A DNA stretch of 64,000 nt from Roseiarcus sp963832305 (GCA_963832305.1 CAWHTU010000015.1:9906-73905), one strand, 5' to 3'. Positions 18,857-26,861 are shown, counted from the first letter of the stretch. Notes: generated by a model not told the origin, from the letters alone. A program made the numbers and translations.

Positions 18857-19332
18857 GACGTCACCATGGCTGGGAGTTTTTCCAGCGCATCAAGAATGCC
18901 GTCCGCGCCGGGATTGACGGCGACTGGCGAAAGGTAGCTCCAGAAAATGACACCCTTCCGGTCGATCACGAACAGCGCCCGTTCGCATACGCCTTCGCCC
19001 GTGCGGTACGCGCCGTAACGCTTGGCGACATCCCCCTTCGGCTCAAAGTCGGCCAGCAGCGGGAAATGCAAGTGCCGGTCCTTGGCGAACGCCTCATGAC
19101 ACCAAGCGCCGTCGACCGAGATCCCGAGCAACTCGGCCTCATGCTTGCGGAATTCCGGGAGGACCTGGTTGTAGAGCGCCATCTGGTCGCCGCAGACCGG
19201 GCTCCAGTCGGCCGGATAGAACGCCATGATGACCGGTTTTCCGGCTAGATCGCGAAGAGACAGATATTGGTCCGGAGTGACTCGCAACTTGAAGTCCGGC
19301 GCTGTCGCACCGGGAGCCAGAACGCCAGCCAT
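18853..19332 (-). CDS. Peroxiredoxin (AhpC/TSA family)
   Basis: The product from the ATG at 19332 is 159 residues. The peroxidatic cysteine is in FYPADWSPVCGDQMALYN, in the family position after APDFKLR and VIMAFYP. It should reduce peroxides, and is the first gene of the peroxiredoxin / DsbA-like / stress protein / PRC run. A longer start at 19368 adds twelve residues without support. A close match to an FNR/FixK site is 117 bp upstream (19449-19462). Confidence 0.9.
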   Translation of the reverse strand: MAGVLAPGATAPDFKLRVTPDQYLSLRDLAGKPVIMAFYPADWSPVCGDQMALYNQVLPEFRKHEAELLGISVDGAWCHEAFAKDRHLHFPLLADFEPKGDVAKRYGAYRTGEGVCERALFVIDRKGVIFWSYLSPVAVNPGADGILDALEKLPAMVTS

Positions 19333-19448
19333 CAACTCGTCTCCATCTCTGCCAAACGGCGGCCTCAAGGCGGAGATATCAAACGATCTTTCAGCCGTTC
19401 GCGATCAGCCGCCGACCAACGAATATCTGAGGCACGGGATTCATCGCC

Positions 19449-19462
19449 TTGATGGCGGTCAA
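19449..19462. promoter_or_regulatory. FNR/FixK-like box between peroxiredoxin operon and crp-type gene
   Basis: TTGATGGCGGTCAA matches the FNR consensus TTGAT-N4-ATCAA at nine of ten positions and TTGA-N6-TCAA fully. It sits in the divergent promoter region, 117 bp from the peroxiredoxin start and 182 bp from the Crp/Fnr gene start. Confidence 0.55.
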
Positions 19463-19523
19463 GATTCGCCTGCTATTTTTGCAACCGCGCCGATCGGCGA
19501 CGGCCAACCACAGGCGCGCCCAC

Positions 19524-19542
19524 TACGTAATCTTACGTTACG
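19524..19542. promoter_or_regulatory. TACGTAA-type element upstream of the Crp/Fnr gene
   Basis: TACGTAATCTTACGTTACG contains two overlapping TACGTAA-like words and lies about 100 bp upstream of the Crp/Fnr gene. A related TTACGTAATATCCCT is at 25079 before the MEDS gene. Their form recalls the AT-rich FixJ sites of rhizobial fixK promoters; assignment to the local FixJ-like regulator is inference. Confidence 0.3.
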
Positions 19543-19643
19543 CGATATTACCAAATGGCCAACGCCGCGTTTTCGATCGATGATGTGGCGTTGGTTTCAA
19601 CGTTTCGACGGGCTTGGGCGCGGCGTCCGATTGGGAGGTTTCG

Positions 19644-20351
19644 ATGACACCAAGCATTCGTCAGGCGATGGTCGGCCGCGCGCGGCAATTCGACGCCCTC
19701 ACGCCCCTGACCTCGATCCTCTGCTGCTCGCGCGGGCAACAAGTCTGTTGCCAGGGCGAGCCTGCCGATCGCTGGTTCTGGATCATCACCGGAACAGCAA
19801 GACGAAGCGTGATCAGGCGCGACGGCCGCCGCCAGATCGTCGATCTTCTGCTCCCCGGCGATTGCTTCGGCTTCACCAACGGCGACGAATATGACGACAC
19901 CGTCGAAGCCGTCGCTCGCGAGACTTATGTCGCCCGGTGCGTCCGCCGCGATGCCGAGGCGGCGGCCGAATCCAGTCCGCAACTGGCGCGAGAAATCCGC
20001 CGGGCGACGTTCGAGGCCTTGTTGCGACTGCAGTCACAAGTCGTGATCGTCGGACGGACTACGGCGATCGAGAAGGTCGGGGCGTTCCTGCTCGATATGT
20101 CCGCGCGCGTGTCCTCCCGCTCGAGCGATCGCGTCGTATTGCCCATTTCGCGCTACGACATGGCGGACTATCTCGGGCTATCGGTCGAGACGGTCAGCCG
20201 GTCGCTGACTCATCTCAAGCAGCAGGGCGTGATCAAGCTCTTCGGTCCTCGGTCGGTGGGGATCGTCGACCGGGCGGTGCTCGAGTGCGGGGAGCGCTTG
20301 CCGCACGACGACATGACGAGGAAGGAGTGTGCGCGCCCGGCGGCGGCGTGA
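19644..20351 (+). CDS. Crp/Fnr family transcriptional regulator, FixK-like
   Basis: The product from the ATG at 19644 (GGGAGG six bases upstream) is 235 residues: a cNMP-like sensor roll, a dimerisation helix and a C-terminal winged helix. The recognition helix reads LSVETVSRSLTHL. The Glu and Ser-Arg positions match the FNR/FixK residues that read TTGA half sites, and TTGA-N6-TCAA boxes occur around the island. The N-terminal FNR iron-sulfur cysteines are absent, which suits a FixK rather than an oxygen sensor. An unusual pair of double cysteines (C27-C28 and C35-C36) may respond to redox. It is next to, and convergent with, the FixJ-like gene. Confidence 0.87.
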   Translation: MTPSIRQAMVGRARQFDALTPLTSILCCSRGQQVCCQGEPADRWFWIITGTARRSVIRRDGRRQIVDLLLPGDCFGFTNGDEYDDTVEAVARETYVARCVRRDAEAAAESSPQLAREIRRATFEALLRLQSQVVIVGRTTAIEKVGAFLLDMSARVSSRSSDRVVLPISRYDMADYLGLSVETVSRSLTHLKQQGVIKLFGPRSVGIVDRAVLECGERLPHDDMTRKECARPAAA

Positions 20352-20367
20352 GCGGTCGCTGGCGCAG

Positions 20368-21000
20368 TCAATCGGCGGAGGGCGGCCGGGGCGGCGGCGC
20401 AAGCGTCGCCAACACCGCAAGCCGGATCGCTTCCGCGAGCTGGCGCGTCCCCAGTCGCTCCATCATTCGCGCTCGGTGCACCTCAACGGTCCGCACGCTC
20501 AGTCCAAGATCGAAGGCGATGACCTTGTTCGACGCCCCCGCAACTAGGGCGTCCAGCACTTCCCGCTCGCGCGGACTTAGCCTGGCGATCCGCTGGGCCG
20601 AATCCACGGCCTGATGAATATGATCATCGGGGGAGGCGGCGAGCGCGGCCTCGATCGCCGCCAGCAGAACCTCGTCCTCGTAAGGCTTCTCCAGGAAATC
20701 GAAGGCGCCCGCTTTCATGGCGAGAACGGCTGTCTGGATGTCTCCCTGCCCGGTGATGACGATGATCGGTGGAACGAATCCGATGGTCCTGAGCCTCGCC
20801 TGCACCTCCAGTCCGCTGATGCCGGGCATCTTGACGTCCAGAAGAACGCAGCCGCGCAAAAGCTGCGGCGCCGCGAGCAGAAAGGCGCCCGGCGTCTCAT
20901 AGGAAACGGTGGCGAATCCCATCGATCCCAGGAGTTGCTCAAGCGAGAGACGCACCGCCGCATCGTCGTCGACCACATGGATCGTCCGCTCAGTTAGCAT
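20368..21000 (-). CDS. FixJ-like two-component response regulator
   Basis: The product from the ATG at 21000 is 210 residues: a receiver domain with the acidic pair VVDDD, phosphoacceptor Asp55 in VLLDVKMPG and the conserved Lys in LEKPYEDE, then a LuxR-type helix-turn-helix (LSPREREVLDALVAGASNKV). This is the FixJ/StyR-group layout. Its start lies inside the last codons of the sensor kinase (11-base overlap), so the two are translationally coupled. Likely targets include the adjacent Crp/FixK-like gene. Confidence 0.88.
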   Translation of the reverse strand: MLTERTIHVVDDDAAVRLSLEQLLGSMGFATVSYETPGAFLLAAPQLLRGCVLLDVKMPGISGLEVQARLRTIGFVPPIIVITGQGDIQTAVLAMKAGAFDFLEKPYEDEVLLAAIEAALAASPDDHIHQAVDSAQRIARLSPREREVLDALVAGASNKVIAFDLGLSVRTVEVHRARMMERLGTRQLAEAIRLAVLATLAPPPRPPSAD

Positions 21001-22747
21001 CGAGATCCCTCTCAGGCGAGACCGCCGGGAGAGTGAAGCGAAAGAGGGCCCCGCCTTCGGGATTCGGTTCGAACTCAAGGCGGCCGCCGTGCGACTCGAT
21101 AATCGAGCGGCAGATCGACAGGCCCATGCCCATGCCGCTGCGCTTGGTGGTTACGAACGGCTCGAAAATGCGGTCCGCCACGTCGGGGTCGATGCCGGGG
21201 CCGCTGTCGGCCACGGCGAATTCGACCCGGTCGGGGCGTCGAAGTGTGGTCGTCACGCCAAGCTCACGGCGGTCCGCCCCGGCCATGGCCTCGAGCGAAT
21301 TGCCCACGAGGTTGATCAGGACCTGCTCGATTTCAATTCGATTGCCCAGAACATACGGCGCTTCGGGATCAAGATGCACGCGCATCTTCACTCCTGAGGC
21401 GCTGGGGCCGATCAGCGCGAGCATGGTCGCCTCGTCGACCATCGTCGCGACATCTTCGACGCGCGTTTCCGTGTCCCCGCGGATCAGGAAATTGCGCAGC
21501 CGGCCAACGACCTGGCCAGCGCGCAGGGATTGCTGCACCGCTTGATCCATGACCTCCTTCGCCGGGTCGATGCCGATGAATGTCCCGTGCTGCAGCAGGC
21601 GCTTGGCCGCGCCCAAGGAATTCACGATCGCCGTCAGCGGCTGGTTGAGCTCATGCGCAATGGCCGCGGCCATCTGCCCCGCCGTACTGAGCCGCGCGGC
21701 ATGACCCAGTTCGAGGTTCGCCACATGCAGGCGCAACTCGAGACGCTCATGCTCCAGCATTTCGGCCAGGAGCTTCTGGTTGGCGTCGGCAAGCTCGGCC
21801 GTGCGTTGAGCGACCCGGATTTCGAGAGTCTCGTTGAGATGGCGGAGCTCGAGTTCCGCCGTCTTCTGCGCCCGCAAATCCTTGCCGACCGCGGCGATGT
21901 TGATTGCGTCACCGGTACGCGAATCATCGATGCGAAACCAGTCAAGCAGAATCGGAATCTCGTCGCCGCTGGCAAAATGGCGAAAGGTGAGTTCGCCGAC
22001 CCAGCGTCCTGATCGCCGGACGATTGGCCAAGCCTCGTCGCGTGCGCGAGCCCGGTCCTCCGGCGCGAGGAATTCCAGGAGGTGCAGCGGCGGGACTTTT
22101 TCGCGCCCGTCGAGCCCCACCAGGCGCATCCCGGCCGGATTGAGATATTTCGCCGTCCCGTCGAGATCGGCATAGCCGACAAAATCCGCTGAGCTTTCGA
22201 CCAGAGCGACGAACCGCCGCATCTCGGTCTCGCCATGCCAGCGACGAAGGGCCAAGGTCGCCCGGCTCGCGGCCATTCCGATGAGCAGTCGCTGAGTTTC
22301 GGATGGAAAGCCACCTGCCTCGGCTCCGGCGGCGATCACGCCTTCGCCGTCAAGGCCGATAGGCGCGATCGCCAGCCGAAGCGGTTCGCCCAAAAAAGGA
22401 TTGGCGATCGATATCGCTTGGCGACCGCCTGCGCGTCCGATTTCGCGCTTCACGACGGCCGCAATCGAATCGCGCCGTGCCGCATCGACGGGCGCCGGCG
22501 TCTTCACGATGTCAATGGGAGGGCGCTCGCCCGGGAGTCCGACATAGACGAAGTTGGCGCCAATCATCGAGGCCAGTGCGGATGCGGCGCTGTCGGCGAT
22601 CCGGCTGGGCTCGTAGTCCTTCCACATCGCCGCCAACGCCGACAAGGCGATCAGGTCGCGGACGAGTCGCCTGAGTTCAAGGATCTGCGAGTGCGGCTCC
22701 GGAGGCGCCGTTGCGGCGTCGTTGATACCCTTGCGCCATTCGGACAT
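20990..22747 (-). CDS. FixL-like sensor histidine kinase with GAF and PAS domains
   Basis: A 585-residue soluble kinase without membrane segments. A GAF-like domain occupies about residues 35-175 (SASALASMIGANFVYVGLP), a PAS domain about 190-310 (SADFVGYADLDGTAKYLNPA), then a coiled coil, a HisKA domain with AIAHELNQPLTAIVN (His near 363) and a HATPase domain (NLVGNSLEAMAG, DSGPGIDP, GMGMGLSI). The kinase core matches the FixL class. The PAS segment shows no clear FixL heme-histidine context, so the sensed signal is unknown; the GAF domain could hold a ligand or redox cofactor. Confidence 0.86.
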   Translation of the reverse strand: MSEWRKGINDAATAPPEPHSQILELRRLVRDLIALSALAAMWKDYEPSRIADSAASALASMIGANFVYVGLPGERPPIDIVKTPAPVDAARRDSIAAVVKREIGRAGGRQAISIANPFLGEPLRLAIAPIGLDGEGVIAAGAEAGGFPSETQRLLIGMAASRATLALRRWHGETEMRRFVALVESSADFVGYADLDGTAKYLNPAGMRLVGLDGREKVPPLHLLEFLAPEDRARARDEAWPIVRRSGRWVGELTFRHFASGDEIPILLDWFRIDDSRTGDAINIAAVGKDLRAQKTAELELRHLNETLEIRVAQRTAELADANQKLLAEMLEHERLELRLHVANLELGHAARLSTAGQMAAAIAHELNQPLTAIVNSLGAAKRLLQHGTFIGIDPAKEVMDQAVQQSLRAGQVVGRLRNFLIRGDTETRVEDVATMVDEATMLALIGPSASGVKMRVHLDPEAPYVLGNRIEIEQVLINLVGNSLEAMAGADRRELGVTTTLRRPDRVEFAVADSGPGIDPDVADRIFEPFVTTKRSGMGMGLSICRSIIESHGGRLEFEPNPEGGALFRFTLPAVSPERDLDAN

Positions 22748-23390
22748 CGGGGTCGTAGCCTTTGCGGTATCGAACTTCGGCGTGGATTTCCTCAGTTGCT
22801 TTCGTTCAGCTTCGGCGGGTCTCCCATATGCAATCGCAGTTCGGCGCCGTGAGGCTTCTCACAGCGCCGGACCTCAAATCGCAGAGGATGTTACGGCTCG
22901 GCGCGGCGTCGTGCTTCGTAGTCAGTCGCGAGGGCGACACAACGACCCAATATGGACATGGGGGCTACCTGCCACGGGCGCGTTCTCACCGGCAAACATG
23001 CTAGCTGCAGCGTCCAACGCGCAGGTGCAAGTTCGATTGAACACCCGCACGGCGCGTTTGGCAAGTCGATGGCGACACGGAAAGCCCACGTCCGGAAGCC
23101 CTGGAAGACGGCGATGCCCGCGTCCGATCGCTGAAGGTCAAACGAAGCGGCCGGCCGGCCCCGGCGGAACCGGCAGGCCGCTGGGCGTTCGGCGCAAGAG
23201 AACGCGGCCTTGAACCCCGCGGCGTCGACGCATCCTCGCACCGTCAGCTCGGAGGACGCCGCAGCGGCGCGTCGCGTGCGCTATAGGAAGCCCACGCCGG
23301 AGGTTCGAAATTCTGAAGCGTTCGCCGAGACACCCGCTCATCGCCGCGCCAATTACGGCACAAGCCAGCGGCTAGTCTTTTTTACCGAAC
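22748..23390. other. Long gap without a confident gene
   Basis: About 640 bases separate the sensor kinase start from the HdeD terminator. Several frames are open on both strands (for example 22891-23241 on the minus strand), but none shows a motif or a good ribosome site. The kinase promoter should be near 22750-22850. The rest could be decayed sequence. Confidence 0.45.
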
Positions 23391-23429
23391 AAAAACGCCG
23401 ACGCCGCTACTCGATGGGCGGCGTCGGCG
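23391..23429 (-). terminator. Rho-independent terminator of the HdeD gene
   Basis: A perfect 12-bp stem (CGCCGACGCCGC at 23396-23407 with GCGGCGTCGGCG at 23418-23429) and a 10-nt loop. On the minus strand it is followed by TTTTTG. It lies 72 bp past the HdeD stop codon. Confidence 0.8.
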
Positions 23430-23500
23430 AACGTCGCTGGTCGTGGGAGGAGGAAGCCAGCGATCCGAGACGGCGAGAGCAACTGCGCGCTTCATGAAAT

Positions 23501-24130
23501 TCAGGCGGCCCCTTGAGCCAACCCGGCGTGTCCGCCTTCGGCGTGCTTGGCGCGAAGCCGGAACGCCAGGATGAGCAGGAGAACGCCAAAAACGAGCGCG
23601 TACGCGCCGAGCCACCAGGTCAGCACCAACGCACCGATCAGCGGCGCGATAATCAGGAGTAGGCCATAGACAAGCGACGCCAGTCCGCCCAAAGCGAGCC
23701 ACCATCGCCCATGGTCCAGCTGCAGGCGAAACGCCGCAGCGGTCATCAATCCGCCTGTGACGATCGCCCATGCCGCGACCAGCAGCACGAATATGACAAT
23801 CGTTAAGCCCGGCCACAGGAAGGCAAGCACGCCGGCGGCGATATCCACCACTCCCTCCAGCACCAGAAGACCCCAGCGCTCATGTCGCCTGGCCGATCGA
23901 ACCGCCGCGACAATCGCAAGCACCCCGTCCACCAGCGCGTAGGCGGCGAACACGATCACCAGCGAGAGCATGGTGACGCCGGGGAGCACCAGCGCGATGA
24001 CGCCAAAAACGATGGCGAGCACGCCTCTCAGCGCAATCGCCCACCAGTTTCGCGCCAGCGCTTCGCTCATATTCGAGTCCGCCCCGGACATGAAGGAAAA
24101 TTCGGACTGTCCTGTGAAGCTTGTGCTCAT
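23501..24130 (-). CDS. HdeD family acid-resistance membrane protein
   Basis: A 209-residue inner-membrane protein with six predicted helices in three hairpins, typical of HdeD/DUF308: ALRGVLAIVFGVIALVLPG, VFAAYALVDGVLAIVAAV, DIAAGVLAFLWPGLTIVIF and so on. HdeD is linked to acid resistance at high cell density in E. coli; the mechanism is unknown. A start at MSEALARNWW (about 24070) would remove twenty polar residues. An ideal TTGAC-N4-GTCAA box lies 71 bp upstream and a strong terminator downstream, so this is a single-gene unit. Confidence 0.87.
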   Translation of the reverse strand: MSTSFTGQSEFSFMSGADSNMSEALARNWWAIALRGVLAIVFGVIALVLPGVTMLSLVIVFAAYALVDGVLAIVAAVRSARRHERWGLLVLEGVVDIAAGVLAFLWPGLTIVIFVLLVAAWAIVTGGLMTAAAFRLQLDHGRWWLALGGLASLVYGLLLIIAPLIGALVLTWWLGAYALVFGVLLLILAFRLRAKHAEGGHAGLAQGAA

Positions 24131-24200
24131 ATCGCGCTCCCATTCCGCCGCGTATTCAGTTTCTCTTCAGGATGATTGCTTCACAACGGAGAACTTCGCC

Positions 24201-24214
24201 TTGACCGCCGTCAA
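24201..24214. promoter_or_regulatory. FNR/FixK-like box upstream of hdeD-like gene
   Basis: TTGACCGCCGTCAA is a perfect dyad (TTGAC/GTCAA) and a full match to TTGA-N6-TCAA, 71 bp upstream of the HdeD start codon. Confidence 0.55.
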
Positions 24215-24322
24215 CAATTGCGCAGGCTAGCCGACCGCTGTCATAGGAAGGCCGTCGGGGCGCTCGACGCGCGCTTAGCAGTTGTCCGTGGGAACTGTGG
24301 ACTCCGACACCGCCCGCTCCGA

Positions 24323-24973
24323 TCACCCCCGGTACGAACTCGGCGGCGTCGAGCTTCTCGCCCGGACCTCGCGCAGGAAATCCTCGGGGCGGGAGAAGAA
24401 AGAATTCTCAACCAGAACGCCGCCGATTACCGCGACCGGATGAGTGCGCAGGATGTCGATCGCGAGATTGGCGTCCACCAGGTTGGCGTCATAGGTGCAG
24501 ATCACCGGATCGTCATAGTTGGGCAGCACCTCGTTGAGCCGCATCTCATATTCCATGAATTCGTTGGCGCCGGCCCAATCCGCGCAGGTGGTTTCCGCGT
24601 GCGCGATTAAACGCGTCAACGGAAAGCCGAGCGAGCTTCCTGTCCTGAGAACCTCCTGGATGAGAGCGAGCATGGCTTCCTTATTGAACCTGCCGCCGCG
24701 CGTGTAGGTGTCCTCCGAGGCTGCGACTTCGAGCTGCCCGCTGTTTTGCGTCGCCGCGACGTCGACGCCCGCGGCGGCCAGCCGGTCCAGATGCTCTCGC
24801 CGGTGCTTGGACGGAAGCACATGAAAGGCGCGGTGTCCGCAACTTATGCCTTCGCAGATGAAGGGCAGCAGCGTGCCATATTCATCGTTCGGCGAGTTGA
24901 AGAAGGCGCAGACGTGCCGGTGCTGACGCAGCATCGAACGCGCGAACGGAATAGGCGCTGGAGACGAACTCAT
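24323..24973 (-). CDS. MEDS (DcmR-type sensory) domain protein
   Basis: A 216-residue stand-alone MEDS domain, the sensory part of DcmR-like methylotroph regulators. Family features include HVCAFFNSPNDEYGTLLPFI near the start, the region GHRAFHVLPSKHRREHLDRL, and NEFMEYEMRLNEVLPNYDDP followed by VICTYDANLVDANLAIDILR. There is no DNA-binding or kinase domain, so it must act through a partner, possibly the nearby kinase. A TACGTAA-type element is about 105 bp upstream. Confidence 0.85.
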   Translation of the reverse strand: MSSSPAPIPFARSMLRQHRHVCAFFNSPNDEYGTLLPFICEGISCGHRAFHVLPSKHRREHLDRLAAAGVDVAATQNSGQLEVAASEDTYTRGGRFNKEAMLALIQEVLRTGSSLGFPLTRLIAHAETTCADWAGANEFMEYEMRLNEVLPNYDDPVICTYDANLVDANLAIDILRTHPVAVIGGVLVENSFFSRPEDFLREVRARSSTPPSSYRG

Positions 24974-25342
24974 GCAAGGCTCGCTTTCGGCACGCTTACA
25001 CGGCGACAGGGAGCATGGCTACGAGCGTGCTCTCGCGCAGTTTATCGTGAAAGGAAGCGCTCCTACGAGCGACGCCGATTACGTAATATCCCTCAATTGA
25101 CTTGGTTCTCTAGCGCCGACGCGAGGCCTCGGACGGGCCGAGGGGCCGTCACGGTTGGCGGCCGAGCCGTAGACTTTTTGACACCGCTTAATGTTCGCAC
25201 CGGAAGCCGCGAAAAGGAGTTTTCTTTAGCGCAGCCACCACCATATACTTAAGCGTAGTCGCCGATTCGGCAGCAACTCCAGGCTTGTCGCCAGTGCGCG
25301 CCGGCGGTCCGACATAAATTCCCGTGGTCGAGGATGAAATAG
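24974..25342. promoter_or_regulatory. Divergent promoter region with TTACGTAA palindrome
   Basis: This 370-base gap holds the promoters of the MEDS gene (minus) and of the 164-residue protein gene (plus). The palindrome TTACGTAA is at 25079-25086, continuing ATATCCCT. A weak FNR/FixK-like site TTGACACCGCTTAA (seven of eight positions) is at 25178-25191, 151 bp before the plus-strand gene. No gene is seen. Confidence 0.4.
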
Positions 25343-25837
25343 ATGAGCATGCTGCCTCGCGTCACCGATCCGACGAGAGAACGGATCTCGCGCGAATTCG
25401 ACAATTTGGGGCCGGATGTCTGCATGGCCGACATCCGAAGGGATCTTGATCGGCACAATCCGCAATTGCTGGACATGGCGGTGAAATGGGCAGGGGAAGG
25501 CAAGGAAGGCAAGAAGCTCTTTACCGCTTTCGGGATGTTTTATCGATTGCTGGCCGCAGAGGCGTCGGCGCCCCTCGAATCCGACGCGCTCAGTCCGCTG
25601 CCTCAGGTGTCTTCCGAAACACGCGACCGGATCATTGCGCGCATCTCCCGAATCGGCGACGAGCAGTTCTGCCGGGAAGCAATCGGGAATCTTGAAGCCG
25701 CAAATCCCGAACTTTTGCAAATGGCGCATGGCTTTGCGTCGGTGCGACCAGACTACGCGCGAACGATGCAGGGATTCGCCTTGCTTCATGAGGCGCTCCT
25801 CATCCAGTCGCAGAGCGATCGGCTCAAACCTCACTAG
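25343..25837 (+). CDS. Hypothetical protein with an internal repeat
   Basis: A 164-residue protein of unknown function. Two similar helical modules are visible: residues about 11-46 (RERISREFDNLGPDVCMADI, then RRDLDRHNPQLLDMA) and about 95-128 (RDRIIARISRIGDEQFCREA, then IGNLEAANPELLQMA). Both end in N-P-x-LL-x-MA, which suggests duplication of a 35-residue unit. It has no signal peptide or membrane helix. It sits between the MEDS gene and the BON gene in the stress island. Confidence 0.7.
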   Translation: MSMLPRVTDPTRERISREFDNLGPDVCMADIRRDLDRHNPQLLDMAVKWAGEGKEGKKLFTAFGMFYRLLAAEASAPLESDALSPLPQVSSETRDRIIARISRIGDEQFCREAIGNLEAANPELLQMAHGFASVRPDYARTMQGFALLHEALLIQSQSDRLKPH

Positions 25838-25855
25838 CGGCGCCCCATGCCCGCG

Positions 25856-25875
25856 CTCGATCGCCAACGATCGAG
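25856..25875. other. Short perfect hairpin after the 164-residue protein gene
   Basis: CTCGATCG (25856-25863), loop CCAA, CGATCGAG (25868-25875). There is no T run, so terminator function is doubtful. It directly precedes the FNR/FixK-like box of the BON gene. Confidence 0.4.
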
Positions 25876-25878
25876 AAT

Positions 25879-25892
25879 CTGACGACCGTCAA
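25879..25892. promoter_or_regulatory. FNR/FixK-like box upstream of the BON gene
   Basis: CTGACGACCGTCAA, one mismatch to TTGA-N6-TCAA, 99 bp upstream of the BON start. The same element with its flanks (GAGAAT before, GGCGT after) is kept in the decayed copy at 7422-7435, which hints that it matters. Confidence 0.45.
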
Positions 25893-25991
25893 GGCGTTCC
25901 GGCTCGTCCCCGCCTAGCGTGGGCTTTCCTGCGGCCCTCTGTCAGTCGAATGGGTCGGCGCGGATGAGGCGAAGATGCACGGGAGAGTTTA

Positions 25992-26645
25992 ATGAAAACC
26001 GACAGCGATATTAAGCGGGATGTTGAAGCCGAGTTGAAATGGGATCCCGACATTGACGCGACGGATATTGCCGTCGCAGTCAAGGACGGAGTCGTGACCT
26101 TGACCGGCTTCGTGAAGAGCTACACCCATAAATGGCAAGCGGAGAGCGATGCGAAACGAGTGGCCGGCGTCAAGGGCGTCGCCAGCGATATCGAGGTGCG
26201 TCTGCCCGCGGGAAGTGAACGCCCGGATCCGGAAATCGCACGCGACGCCGTGGCCGCCCTCAAGAACGAGCTCCCGTACTCCTCCGAAAACATGAAGGTC
26301 GTGGTCAGGAACGGGTGGGTCACGCTCGAGGGCACGGCTGAATGGAATTATCAGCGCACGAGGGCCGAGGAGGCGGTTCGACGCGTCCGAGGCATCAAGG
26401 GCATCACCAATCTGATCGTAATGAAACCGCGCGTCACGCCGTCCGAAATCAAGAGCAAGATCGAGGAAGCCTTTCGCCGCAATGCGGAACTCGACGCGAA
26501 CCGCATCACCGTCGAAACGAACGGCAGCGAGGTGACTCTCAAAGGCAGCGTTCGGTCTTGGGCAGAGCGCGAGGAGGCCGAGCGGGTGGCTTGGCGGGCG
26601 CCGGGCGTCGCCAAGGTTGAGAATCGAATCACAATCAGCGCCTGA
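25992..26645 (+). CDS. Triple BON-domain protein
   Basis: A 217-residue protein of three BON modules: about residues 5-72 (VEAELKWDPDIDATDIAVAV), 76-144 (AVAALKNELPYSSENMKVVV) and 148-216 (IEEAFRRNAELDANRITVET). Each has the family pattern of helix, VKDGVVTLTG-type hairpin, helix and R-V-x-G-V/I-K-x-V/I. There is no signal peptide, unlike OsmY, so it may be cytoplasmic. BON proteins bind membranes or peptidoglycan and are osmotic- or general-stress-induced. A remnant of a second copy is at 7273-7445. Confidence 0.88.
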   Translation: MKTDSDIKRDVEAELKWDPDIDATDIAVAVKDGVVTLTGFVKSYTHKWQAESDAKRVAGVKGVASDIEVRLPAGSERPDPEIARDAVAALKNELPYSSENMKVVVRNGWVTLEGTAEWNYQRTRAEEAVRRVRGIKGITNLIVMKPRVTPSEIKSKIEEAFRRNAELDANRITVETNGSEVTLKGSVRSWAEREEAERVAWRAPGVAKVENRITISA

Positions 26646-26656
26646 ACTCGACAGCC

Positions 26657-26699
26657 CATCGGGTTCGCCGCGATTAGATTAACACCGGCGAACCCGATG
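26657..26699 (+). terminator. Strong hairpin after the BON gene, probable terminator
   Basis: CATCGGGTTCGCCG (26657-26670) pairs perfectly with CGGCGAACCCGATG (26686-26699) across a 15-nt loop, 12 bp after the BON stop. No clear T run follows, so termination or RNA stabilisation is inferred. Confidence 0.55.
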
Positions 26700-26861
26700 C
26701 GATCCGTGTCATGGAAGAAGGATTGCCTCGACACCCAACAGCGTGCGCTCCGTCGGGGGAAAAGCGCTTTGTTTACCCCGCAAATCGCCACGCGCTGAGC
26801 GATACCCAATTTGCCCACGCTGGTTTGCCTTGACCGCGTCAGCGTGCATTCGTGGCGGCGT

